Source: CADEEN01 sp963840805 | GTDB lineage: Bacteria; Pseudomonadota; Gammaproteobacteria; Burkholderiales; Burkholderiaceae_C | Length of the DNA stretch: 64,000 nucleotides | Direction of reading: 5' to 3' | Assembly (NCBI GenBank): GCA_963840805.1 | Contig: CAWJAJ010000016.1 | Coordinates: 186,001-250,000 of the forward strand | Part shown: one piece after another, positions 37,647-44,700 of the stretch | Numbering within the stretch: the stretch's first letter is position 1 | Layout of the letters: each line of letters begins with the position of its first letter | Program-made: the position numbers and the translations under genes | Notes under the pieces: model-generated | Databases searched by the model: none | What the model was told of the DNA's origin: nothing | The model's input: only the letters and a program-made list of their open reading frames with translations

Positions 37647-37682
37647 CTCAATCCGCTCGGGGCGGCCCTTCGCTGGATTGAG
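37647..37682 (+). promoter_or_regulatory. Hairpin overlapping the ribosome binding site of the downstream racemase
   Basis: ctcaatcc (37647-37654) and ggattgag (37675-37682) are a perfect 8-bp inverted repeat around a G+C-rich 20-base loop. The gagg Shine-Dalgarno before the ATG at 37690 is partly inside the right arm, so the hairpin could hide it. The segment from 37611 (ctggctcgctttgctcgct, then acccccgaggggcgctcaat) resembles an intergenic repeat seen in Burkholderiales genomes from memory; that likeness is unverified. Confidence 0.45.
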
Positions 37683-37689
37683 GTTCCCC

Positions 37690-38442
37690 ATGCGCATCCT
37701 CGTCGTCAACGCCAACACCTCCGACATCGTCACCGAGAAGGTGGCCGCGCAGGCGCGCGCGAGCGCCGCGGCTGGCACCGAGATCGTGGCCGTCACTGGA
37801 ACCTTCGGCGCGCGCGTGATCGGCTCGCGCGCCGAACATGCGATCGGCGAGCACTCGGCGCTCGCGCTGGCCGCGAAACACGCACCGGGCTGCGACGCGG
37901 TGGTGATCGCCGTCTCGTACGACACCGGGCTGCGCGCGGCGCGCGAACTGCTGCCGATCCCGGTGGTCGGCATGACCGAGGCCGGCCTGCTCACCGCCTG
38001 CATGCTGGGCGGGCGCATCGGCGTCATCACCTTCGGACGCCGCGTGCTGCCGCTGTACCACGAACTCGTCGCCTCCTACGGCCTGAGTGGGCGCATCGCC
38101 GGCTGGCGCACGCTCGAGAGCACGGCCGCCTACCAGCGCGGCGCGCACGACGCGCTCGACCGCGAGTTGGTCGCCGCCGCGAAGGATCTCGTCGAGCGCG
38201 ACGGCGCCGAGACCGTCGTGCTCACCGGCGCCGTGATGGCCGGCGTGCCGGCGCGCATCCAGAAGGACGTGCCGGTGCCGCTGATCGATTGCATGGCCTG
38301 CGCGGTGCGCCAGGCCGAACTGCTGCACGCGCTCGGCTGCCCCAAGCCGAGCGTCGGCAGCTACGCACCGCCGGCCGGCCGCGAACTGATCGCCGTCGAC
38401 GAGGCCATCGCCGCAGCCTTCGCCAGCGCCGGCAAACCCTGA
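37690..38442 (+). CDS. Hydantoin/allantoin racemase-like Asp/Glu racemase family protein
   Basis: 250 residues, intact. Starts RILVVNANTSDIVTEKVAAQ, the hydantoin racemase signature. Further features are VTGTFGARVIGSRAEHAIGE, AVVIAVSYDTGLRAARELLP (Ser-Tyr-Asp where many have a Cys), GMTEAGLLTACMLGGRIGVI, VVLTGAVMAGV and LIDCMACAVRQAELL. The classical Cys in AxxDP and GCAGM positions is replaced, so catalysis may differ from ordinary racemases. SYAPPAGRELIAVD ends the fold. Together with the PuuE-like gene immediately downstream it resembles allantoin racemase plus allantoinase pairs of purine catabolism. Confidence 0.82.
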   Translation: MRILVVNANTSDIVTEKVAAQARASAAAGTEIVAVTGTFGARVIGSRAEHAIGEHSALALAAKHAPGCDAVVIAVSYDTGLRAARELLPIPVVGMTEAGLLTACMLGGRIGVITFGRRVLPLYHELVASYGLSGRIAGWRTLESTAAYQRGAHDALDRELVAAAKDLVERDGAETVVLTGAVMAGVPARIQKDVPVPLIDCMACAVRQAELLHALGCPKPSVGSYAPPAGRELIAVDEAIAAAFASAGKP

Positions 38443-38461
38443 AGCCCGCAAGGACCGCCCG

Positions 38462-39328
38462 ATGCTGCGCACCCACGGCCGCTACGCCTACTCGCCGATC
38501 GTCGCCCGGCCTGCGGGCACCTGGCCCAACGGACGCGGCCTGGCGGTGTATGTCGCGCTCAACCTCGAGCACTACGCCTGGGGCGAAGGCCTGGTCGAGG
38601 ACCTGGTGCCGGGCATCCCCAAGCCCGACGTGCTAAACAACTCGTGGCGCGAGTACGGCAACCGGGTCGGCGCGTGGCGCCTGCTCGAACTGCTGCGCTC
38701 GCTGTCACTGCCGGTCACGCTGCTGATCAACTCCGAGCTGTACACCGCCTGCCCCGAACTGGTCGCCGCGTTCCGCAACGAAGGCGCCGAGATCGCCTCG
38801 CACGGCCGCACGAACTCGGAGCACCAGGCTGGCCTGGCCGAGCCCGACGAGCGCGCGCTGATCGAGCACGTCACGCGCACCATCGCCGAGCATGAAGGCC
38901 ACGCGCCCGCAGGCTGGTTGAGCCCCTGGATCGCCGAGACCGAGCGCACGCCCGACCTGTTGCACGAGGCCGGCTACCGCTACCTGCTCGACTGGTGCAT
39001 GGACGACCAGCCGGTGTGGATGGCCACGCGCAGCGGCCGCATCCTCGCCCTGCCCTACCCGCAGGAACTCAACGACAGCGCGGCCATCATCGGCCGCCAG
39101 GTCGGCGCGCAGGACTTCGCCGACATGGTGATCGACCAGTTCGACGAGATGCTCGAACAGGCGCAGGACAGGCAGCCGCTGGTGATGGGCATCGCCCTGC
39201 ACGCGATGATCGCCGGCCAACCGTTCCGGCTGCGTGCGCTGCGCCGCGCGCTGGCCCACATCGCCGAGCGACGCGATCGCTGCTGGCTCGCCACCGCCGG
39301 CGCGATCGCCACGGCGAGCGCGGCCTGA
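38462..39328 (+). CDS. PuuE-like polysaccharide deacetylase / allantoinase family protein
   Basis: 288 residues of the NodB-homology fold. VYVALNLEHYAWGEGL, NSWREYGNRVGAWRLLELL, LPVTLLINSELYTACPEL, and EIASHGRTNSEHQAGL (metal SHGxxxxxH motif) are typical of PuuE, a cofactor-independent allantoinase. GWLSPWIAETERTPDLLHEAGYRYLLDW and GIALHAMIAGQPFRLRALR complete it. The expected first Asp is replaced by LNLEHY, as in the PuuE group. It lies 20 bases after the racemase and just before the intact tRNA-Thr, ending the catabolic cluster. Hydrolysis of allantoin or a related ureide is the best inference. Confidence 0.82.
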   Translation: MLRTHGRYAYSPIVARPAGTWPNGRGLAVYVALNLEHYAWGEGLVEDLVPGIPKPDVLNNSWREYGNRVGAWRLLELLRSLSLPVTLLINSELYTACPELVAAFRNEGAEIASHGRTNSEHQAGLAEPDERALIEHVTRTIAEHEGHAPAGWLSPWIAETERTPDLLHEAGYRYLLDWCMDDQPVWMATRSGRILALPYPQELNDSAAIIGRQVGAQDFADMVIDQFDEMLEQAQDRQPLVMGIALHAMIAGQPFRLRALRRALAHIAERRDRCWLATAGAIATASAA

Positions 39329-39345
39329 GGCGCGCGGCCTGCCTC

Positions 39346-39351
39346 TATAAT
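39346..39351 (+). promoter_or_regulatory. -10 box (tataat) of the tRNA-Thr gene
   Basis: A consensus tataat lies 15 bases before the tRNA 5' end. No good -35 box is seen in the G+C-rich upstream DNA, which lies within 30 bases of the preceding stop codon. Confidence 0.7.
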
Positions 39352-39365
39352 CCTGCGCTCTCGGC

Positions 39366-39441
39366 GCCGGTGTAGCTCAGTTGGTAGAGCAGCGCATTCG
39401 TAATGCGAAGGTCGGGAGTTCGACTCTTCTCACCGGCACCA
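39366..39441 (+). tRNA. tRNA-Thr (anticodon CGT)
   Basis: 76 bases with encoded CCA. Acceptor gccggtg pairs with caccggc, D arm gctc/gagc, anticodon stem gcgca/tgcga (first pair mismatched, as in E. coli thrW-type genes) around loop ttcgtaa with anticodon cgt at 39399-39401, T arm with gttcgac. It reads ACG codons. The first 44 bases are duplicated at 23603. thrW-type tRNAs are a well-known integration target for prophages and islands. Confidence 0.96.
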
Positions 39442-39457
39442 TGTAGATCAATGACTT

Positions 39458-39489
39458 AGCCCAGCCAATCCGGTTGGGCTTTGTTTTTT
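39458..39489 (+). terminator. Terminator after tRNA-Thr
   Basis: agcccagcc (39458-39466) pairs with ggttgggct (39472-39480), one G-U pair, loop of five bases, followed by ttgtttttt. It lies 16 bases after the tRNA CCA end. Confidence 0.85.
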
Positions 39490-39602
39490 GTGCGCTGCCT
39501 GCAGGCAATTTGCAGGCACTTGCGTTCCTTGCAAGCGAGGCACTGCCGGCGCACACTCGTTCGTCCGAGCCCGACCGGGCGGCACCCATGAAGGAGCACA
39601 GC

Positions 39603-39806
39603 ATGACCGTCGCACGCATCACCGAAATCAGCAGTGTCAGCAGCGTGAGTTTTCAAGACGCCATCGTTCAAGGTGTAGCGCGCGCCAACAAGACGCTGAA
39701 GAACGTCAAGGGCGCCTGGATCAAGGATCAGGAAGTGACGATCGACAAAGGCAAGGTGACGGGATACAAGGTGATCCTCAAGGTGACGTTCATCCTGCAG
39801 GATTGA
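39603..39806 (+). CDS. Dodecin family flavin-binding protein
   Basis: 67 residues, the normal dodecin length. The sequence VARITEISSVSSVSFQDAIVQGVARANKTLKNVKGAWIKDQ with DKGKVTGYKVILKVTFILQD is the whole family fold. Dodecins form hollow dodecamers that store or buffer riboflavin, FMN or lumichrome in the cytosol. The Trp that stacks on flavin is present (GAWIKDQ). Start ATG at 39603 with an aaggag Shine-Dalgarno; an open frame further upstream overlaps the tRNA terminator and is not used. Confidence 0.93.
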   Translation: MTVARITEISSVSSVSFQDAIVQGVARANKTLKNVKGAWIKDQEVTIDKGKVTGYKVILKVTFILQD

Positions 39807-39919
39807 GTACATGCGCCGGCCGTCCCGGGGCTCGAACGGGCTGCCGGGTCGGGCTGCCGGGCGAATCTGATCTTCCCGAACTGTGCGCGGCACAGCCACC
39901 CGACCAACGGAGCAAGAAA

Positions 39920-40519
39920 ATGCAAGTCACCGACATCCTGGCCCAGATGGGCGGCCTCCAGGCGATGGCGCGGGAATTGGGCGTCAGCGAGGACGACGCA
40001 GCGAGCGGCGCCGAGGCGCTCGTCCCGGCCATCCTCGGCGGCTTCAAGAAGCAGGCGCAGTCGCAGCCGACAGGCCTCGAAGGGCTCGGCGGCCTGCTCG
40101 GGCAGCTGGGCGGCGGCGGCCTGCTCGAGCAGGTCCTGGCGCCGCAGCCGACGGACGTGAGCTCCGGCAACGAAGTCCTCGGACAGATTTTCGGCTCCAA
40201 GGACGTGAGCCGCGCAGTCGCGCAGAACGCGGCGACGCAGACCGGGCTCGAGCCCACCCTGCTCAAGAAGATGCTGCCGTTGCTGGCGATGCTGGTCGCA
40301 GGCTACATGGCCAAGCAGCGGGGTGCCGGCGCCGCGACGCAAGCCGCCCCGGCGGGCGGCGGGCTCGGTGACTTGCTGGGAGGCCTGCTGGGCGGCCAGC
40401 GCAGCGGCGGCGCCATGCCGAGCGCCGCCGCGCCGGGACTCGCGTCGATGCTCGACATGAACGGCGACGGCAACCCGCTGGACGACATCCTGCAGATGGT
40501 CGGCAAGGCGATGCGCTGA
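39920..40519 (+). CDS. DUF937 (YidB-like) protein
   Basis: 199 residues: VTDILAQMGGLQAMARELGV, ALVPAILGGFKKQAQSQPTG, a Gly/Leu-rich middle (GLGGLLGQLGGGGLLEQVL), VLGQIFGSKDVSRAVAQNAA, LLKKMLPLLAMLVAGYMAKQ and a second Gly-rich stretch ending SMLDMNGDGNPLDDILQMVG. The DxNxDGNPLDD end looks like a calcium-binding loop. The family is widespread and of unknown function. It is 114 bases after dodecin on the same strand and could share its promoter. Confidence 0.85.
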   Translation: MQVTDILAQMGGLQAMARELGVSEDDAASGAEALVPAILGGFKKQAQSQPTGLEGLGGLLGQLGGGGLLEQVLAPQPTDVSSGNEVLGQIFGSKDVSRAVAQNAATQTGLEPTLLKKMLPLLAMLVAGYMAKQRGAGAATQAAPAGGGLGDLLGGLLGGQRSGGAMPSAAAPGLASMLDMNGDGNPLDDILQMVGKAMR

Positions 40520-40676
40520 AGGTGACGAGCCGGCCGCGTCGAGCGGCGGCGGTGGGTTGTTCGTGCCAGGGCCGGAGCGTGCGCGGCCGGGTGCCCTCAA
40601 CGCGGTAGCGCAAGGCGGCTACCGCGTCTCGGCGCATCGACGCCGGTCAGCATCGGCTCGCGAATCCGTCAGCGGC

Positions 40677-41036
40677 TCAGCGATGGGTTGCGCTCGCCGG
40701 TGGCGCCCAGCCGGTGGCGCGGAGCAGCACCAGGGCCGGCGCCGCGCTGCGCCACAGGCGCCAGGCCCGCCAGCTCCAGCGCAGCATGCGCACGGCCCGC
40801 ACGCGGCGCAGCGCGACACCCAGCACGAGGGCGCCGACAGCGCTGCCGACCGTCAAGACCAGCGGGCTCGACAGCCACACGCGGATCCTCACGACCCGAT
40901 ACGCGATCAGGTCGGCCCGATCGGCGAGCTCATCGAACGCCCCGACCACCTGCCCGCGCGCCAGTTGCGAGGCCAGCAGCAGATCCTGCTTGCGCCGGCT
41001 GCGCTGCAGCGTCGCGTCCGAGGCGTGCCGCGTCAT
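40677..41036 (-). CDS. YqjK-like membrane protein
   Basis: 119 residues. A basic N-terminus (RSRRKQDLLLASQLARGQVV) is followed by a helix with charged ends and one TM segment (PLVLTVGSAVGALVLGVAL), then a basic Arg/Trp-rich stretch. Its ATG at 41036 overlaps the YqjE stop (ATGA), and the order YqjD-YqjE-YqjK matches the enterobacterial yqjCDEK arrangement. Function unknown; identification rests mostly on context. Confidence 0.65.
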   Translation of the reverse strand: MTRHASDATLQRSRRKQDLLLASQLARGQVVGAFDELADRADLIAYRVVRIRVWLSSPLVLTVGSAVGALVLGVALRRVRAVRMLRWSWRAWRLWRSAAPALVLLRATGWAPPASATHR

Positions 41037-41419
41037 GGCGGGGGAGCCTGGCGCAGCGCGTCGCTGTCTTTTCGCAGTTCGGCGATGCTGGTCTGGAACA
41101 GCGTCGACCCGTTCGCGGCCAGACGCCGCACCCGCAGCGCACCGAACACCGCAAGCCCGATGAACAGCGCCGCCGCGACACCCAGCGCGGCCAGGCGGTG
41201 CGTGTCCCACAACGCGACGGTGACGAAGAGGACCACGAAGACCGCGCCGAAACCCGCCAGCAACGCCGTCAGCACGGCCCAGAGCAGCAGCGACGCGACG
41301 CGGCCCTTCTCTTCCTGGACCTCGATCGCCAGCAACTCGAGCCGGATGCGGCCGAGCGCGAGCAGCGACGCCCCGAGCCGCCGCACCGGCCCGGAGACAA
41401 CGCCGTCTGTCTGCGCCAC
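41033..41419 (-). CDS. YqjE family (phage holin-like) inner-membrane protein
   Basis: 128 residues with two TM helices: LLLWAVLTALLAGFGAVFVVLFVTVAL and RLAALGVAAALFIGLAVFGAL, after SLLALGRIRLELLAIEVQEEKGRV, the characteristic YqjE amphipathic helix. Annotated as 'phage holin' by family but encoded in host operons with YqjD. Possibly a membrane-shape or ribosome-membrane factor; not demonstrated. Confidence 0.82.
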   Translation of the reverse strand: MAQTDGVVSGPVRRLGASLLALGRIRLELLAIEVQEEKGRVASLLLWAVLTALLAGFGAVFVVLFVTVALWDTHRLAALGVAAALFIGLAVFGALRVRRLAANGSTLFQTSIAELRKDSDALRQAPPP

Positions 41420-41457
41420 GGCAGCCTGCCTGCGCGGCTACGCCGATCGATGCGCGC

Positions 41458-41766
41458 TCAACGCCGCCCGATCAGCACGCCGAGAGCCAGACCGACCGCC
41501 GCCGCAGCGCCGACCGCGTGCCACGGATGGCTGTGCACGTAGTCGTCGGTGGCCCCGGCCGCCCTCTTGGCGCGTTCGACGGCTTCGTGCTGCGCGTCGA
41601 TGACGCGTTCCTTCGCGTTGTCGAGCCGGTCGCGGATGCGCGCTCGCAGCGCCGTGGCTTCGCCTTCGGCCTTGTTCGTCGTTGCACTCATCAGCGAGTC
41701 GATATCTTCCATGACCGAACGGAAATCAGCAGCCAGCTTTTCCTTGGCGGCAGTGGTGTCATTCAT
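41458..41766 (-). CDS. YqjD/ElaB family (DUF883) ribosome-associated membrane protein
   Basis: 102 residues. A charged helical N-terminal part (EKLAADFRSVMEDIDSLMSA, RIRDRLDNAKERVIDAQHEA) is followed by TDDYVHSHPWHAVGAAAAVGLALGVLIGRR, the signature C-terminal tail anchor of the family. E. coli YqjD and ElaB bind ribosomes at the inner membrane in stationary phase. First gene of the three-gene minus-strand operon. Confidence 0.88.
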   Translation of the reverse strand: MNDTTAAKEKLAADFRSVMEDIDSLMSATTNKAEGEATALRARIRDRLDNAKERVIDAQHEAVERAKRAAGATDDYVHSHPWHAVGAAAAVGLALGVLIGRR

Positions 41767-41859
41767 CTTGAGCTCCTGTCAGTTCAGGTTCGAAGGGAAA
41801 CTCCCGTGCTGATGATTCACCTCTCGTGGCGCACCGGCTTGAGCAGCATCAACTTCAGT

Positions 41860-42672
41860 TCAGCCCTGCACCATGCGGTTGATCTGCGTCGGCGTCGGTG
41901 CGGGCCAACCGGCTTCCTTGCACACGCGAGCGATCGTCGCGTTGGTGTCGAAGTAGACCTGCCAGTAGTGATCATTGTGCGTGTACGGACGCACCGCGAT
42001 CACCGGGCCGACGAGGTTCAGGTCGATGACGTTGACCTCGGGCGGCTGCGTGGCGCTGACGTTGGGGATCTGCGCGACCGCCGCCTTCAGGCGTGCGATG
42101 GCGTCGGCCGGATCCACGCTGCCGGCGAGTTGGGCCAGGCGATCGACGCGGCGCACCGGCAGGGTGGTGTAGTTGTGCACCGTGTCGGCAAAGATCTTGC
42201 CGTTGCCCACCAGCGTCATCACGTTGTCGGGCGTGACGATGGTCGTGCCGAAGAGGCCGAGTTCCTGCACCGTGCCGGTGATGCCGGCGACGCCGACGAA
42301 GTCCCCCACCTTGAAGGGCTTCAGCACGAGCATGAAGGCGCCGGCCGCGAAGTTGCCGAGCATGCCGCTCCAGGCCGCGCCGATGGCGAGACCGGCGCCG
42401 GCCAGCATGGCAGCGAACGACGTCGTCTGGATCCCGAAGTAGCCCAGGATGCCGAGCACCAGCGCGATGTTCAGCGCCACGTTGACGATGGACCCGAGGT
42501 ATTTGGTCAACGTCGGGTCGAGCTTGTTGCTGTGCATCACCGACTGCATCATCGCGATGACCCTGCCGATGATCCACCGGCCCACGACCCAGAAGGCAAT
42601 GGCGGCCAGGATCTTGATGCCGACGTCGATGGCGGTCGTGGTCAGAAAGGTCTGCACGGCTTGCATGTCCAT
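41860..42672 (-). CDS. Small-conductance mechanosensitive channel, MscS family
   Basis: 270 residues, standard length. TM1 is IDVGIKILAAIAFWVVGRWI, TM2 YLGSIVNVALNIALVLGILGYFG, and the pore helix TM3 is SFAAMLAGAGLAIGAAWSGMLGNFAAGAFML. The beta domain FKVGDFVGVAGITGTVQELG and IVTPDNVMTLVGNGKIF follow. It opens under osmotic downshock to release solutes. Sits alone between the DUF2853 gene and the YqjD operon, same strand. A short gap follows on each side. Confidence 0.92.
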   Translation of the reverse strand: MDMQAVQTFLTTTAIDVGIKILAAIAFWVVGRWIIGRVIAMMQSVMHSNKLDPTLTKYLGSIVNVALNIALVLGILGYFGIQTTSFAAMLAGAGLAIGAAWSGMLGNFAAGAFMLVLKPFKVGDFVGVAGITGTVQELGLFGTTIVTPDNVMTLVGNGKIFADTVHNYTTLPVRRVDRLAQLAGSVDPADAIARLKAAVAQIPNVSATQPPEVNVIDLNLVGPVIAVRPYTHNDHYWQVYFDTNATIARVCKEAGWPAPTPTQINRMVQG

Positions 42673-42802
42673 CGGGGATCTCCTATCGAATGAAGCAAAG
42701 CATATCCGTCAGCGCGCCCGACAGGGCACGCGCAAAACGGCTCTGCAGCCACACGCCTTGCGGCTTGCGCCGGAGCGCCCGCCGCGATCGGCCGACGTCT
42801 GC

Positions 42803-43114
42803 TCAGGCCAGCTTGCCGAGCGTTCCGGTGGCCTCGGCCAGCAGGTAGTAGAAGGTCACGCGGCTCTTGTGCCCCGTTGCCTTCATTTTTTCCGCGGCGG
42901 CCTTGATGCCGGTGTCCGCCGCGTCGGCCGTCAGCTCCAGCTTCTTGGCCGCGAAACCCTCGCGAATGCGCGCCAGTTCCTTCGGATCCGATGACGCCAC
43001 CAACGACGAATCGGGTTGTTGCAGCGCAATGCCGCAGTACCTCACGATGGCAGCCACCGCGCTCTCGTTGACGCTCGCGGTGTACTTTCTGACGTCGGCT
43101 ACATAGTCGCTCAT
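42803..43114 (-). CDS. DUF2853 family protein
   Basis: 103 residues. DYVADVRKYTASVNESAVAA, IVRYCGIALQQPDSSLVASS, RIREGFAAKKLELT and RVTFYYLLAEATGTLGKLA cover the family. All-helical, soluble, function unknown. The ATG at 43114 is preceded by gaggagcg; a longer frame upstream lies in the nar regulatory region and is not convincing. Divergent from narK with a 284-base gap. Confidence 0.85.
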   Translation of the reverse strand: MSDYVADVRKYTASVNESAVAAIVRYCGIALQQPDSSLVASSDPKELARIREGFAAKKLELTADAADTGIKAAAEKMKATGHKSRVTFYYLLAEATGTLGKLA

Positions 43115-43175
43115 GACACGCTCCTCGCAGAAATTCTGCTCTTGCACACTCTGCAACACACGCGCGTTGCAGTCG

Positions 43176-43189
43176 TTGCGCGGTGTCAA
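43176..43189. promoter_or_regulatory. FNR/Dnr-like half-symmetric site upstream of the nar operon
   Basis: ttgcgcggtgtcaa fits the FNR/Anr/Dnr pattern ttgat-N4-atcaa with ttg and gtcaa in the correct spacing. It lies about 210 bases before narK. A nearby pair ttgca...tgcaa at 43143-43156 has a 5-base spacer and fits less well. Control of nitrate respiration by such regulators is well established; the site itself is inferred. Confidence 0.4.
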
Positions 43190-43265
43190 TGGGGCCTGCC
43201 GTCGGAGGCAGGCGGTCGCTCCCCGCCAGGCCGGAGAGCCGCGGCCGCGGCCCGCCCGCTCGTAG

Positions 43266-43310
43266 CCATCGTTCTTTCGAACGATGGTGCGGCGCCCCGC
43301 CATCGTTCTT
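43266..43310. promoter_or_regulatory. Inverted repeat plus third half-site upstream of narK
   Basis: ccatcgttc (43266-43274) and gaacgatgg (43279-43287) form a perfect 9-bp palindrome around tttc. The half-site ccatcgttctt recurs at 43300-43310, so three copies of ccatcgttc lie within 45 bases, about 90 bases before the narK start. This looks like an operator for a dimeric regulator, or a hairpin in the leader. I do not recognise the binding protein; it does not match the NarL heptamer. Confidence 0.5.
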
Positions 43311-43398
43311 CCGGCGCCACGCCGGCGTTCGTCGGCAGGATGCGCGCGGCCGCTGCATTGGCCGACAGTGCCCGGCACGGATCACCGGAACCCGCGCC

Positions 43399-44700
43399 AT
43401 GCCCACCCCCTCTGCCCAAAACGACCGCCAGGCCTGTCGGTGCTGATCGTCAGCACGCTGGCATTCACCGTGTGCTTCATGGTCTGGATGATGTTCGGCG
43501 TGATCGGCATCCCGATCAAGAAGACGCTGGACCTCAACGCCACCGAGTTCGGCCTGCTGACCGCCACGCCGGTGCTGACCGGCTCGCTGATCCGCGTGCC
43601 GCTGGGCATCTGGACCGACAAGTACGGCGGCCGCATCGTGATGACGCTGCTGATGGCCGTCACGCGTGCCGGCGATCTGGCTGATGAGCTACGCCACCGC
43701 GTACTGGCACTTCCTGGTCATCGGCCTGTTCGTCGGCCTGGCCGGCGGCTCGTTCTCGGTCGGCACGCCGTACGTCGCGCGCTGGTTCCCGCAAGAACCG
43801 CCAGGGCTTCGCGATGGGCGTCTACGGCGCCGGCAACTCGGGCGCGGCGGTCAACAAGTTCGTCGCGCCGGCGCTGGTGGTGGCCTTCGGCTGGACCATG
43901 GTGCCGCAGGTCTACGCGGCGATCATGCTGGGCACCGTGATCCTGTTCTGGTTCTTCAGCTACAGCGACCCGGCGCACCTGGTGCCCAGCAACACCAAGT
44001 TCACGCGACCAGCTGAAGGCGCTGAAGGACCCGAAGGTGCTGAAGTACTGCCAGTACTACAGCATCGTGTTCGGCGGCTACGTGGCGCTGTCGCTGTGGA
44101 TGGTGCAGTACTACGTCGGCGAGTTCGGCCTGGACATCCGCGCCGCCGCGCTGCTGGCCGCCTGCTTCTCGCTGCCCGGCGGCGTGCTGCGCGCGGTCGG
44201 CGGCTGGCTGTCCGACAAGTACGGCGCGCACAGCGTCACCTGGTGGGTGCTGTGGGTGAGCTGGATCTGCCTGTTCCTGCTGTCGCTATCCGCAGACCGA
44301 CTTCACGATCCTCACCGTCGACGGCCCGAAGACCTTCCACATCGGCCTGAACGTCTACGCCTTCACCGCGCTGATGTTCATCCTGGGCATCGCCTGGGCC
44401 TTCGGCAAGGCCAGCGTCTTCAAGTACATCAGCGACGACTACCCGCACAACATCGGCACCATCAGCGGCATCGTCGGCCTGGCCGGCGGCCTGGGCGGCT
44501 TCGTGCTGCCGATCATGTTCGGCGCGCTGATGGACCTGACCGGCATCCGCTCCAGCGCCTTCATGCTGATGTACGGCGTGGTCTGGGTCTCGCTGATCTG
44601 GATGTACTGGACCGAGGTGCGCAGCGCCGAAATGATGGGCCGAAATGCCAAGGCCTTCAGCCTCGCAGGGCTGAGCCGACCAGACACTGCAGGAACCGCC
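43399..44700 (+). CDS. narK: NarK-type nitrate/nitrite transporter 1 (several frameshifts, end uncertain)
   Basis: A 12-helix major facilitator. Segments: TLAFTVCFMVWMMFGVIGIP, LTGSLIRVPLGIWTDKYGGR (the conserved Arg and MFS motif A), GLFVGLAGGSFSVGTPYVAR and GVYGAGNSGAAVNKFVAPAL (nitrate signature with Gly-Asn), GGVLRAVGGWLSDKYGAH (second signature), TISGIVGLAGGLGGFVLPIM. NarK1-type proteins are nitrate/proton symporters. The ATG at 43399 begins PTPSAQNDRQ; the frame slips right after, and again near 43665, 43798, 44010 and 44290. No stop is seen in the last frame before narK2's ATG at 44701, so an indel near 44670 or a NarK1-NarK2 fusion is possible. Confidence 0.85.

Noticed and set aside
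41033..41419. YqjE as evidence for a prophage (holin-like name)
   Set aside because: The gene sits in the standard YqjD-YqjE-YqjK host operon and no other phage gene is near.
43143..43156. ttgca-N-tgcaa palindrome as an FNR box
   Set aside because: The spacer length is wrong for FNR/Dnr and the half-sites lack the conserved at; listed only as a side note.
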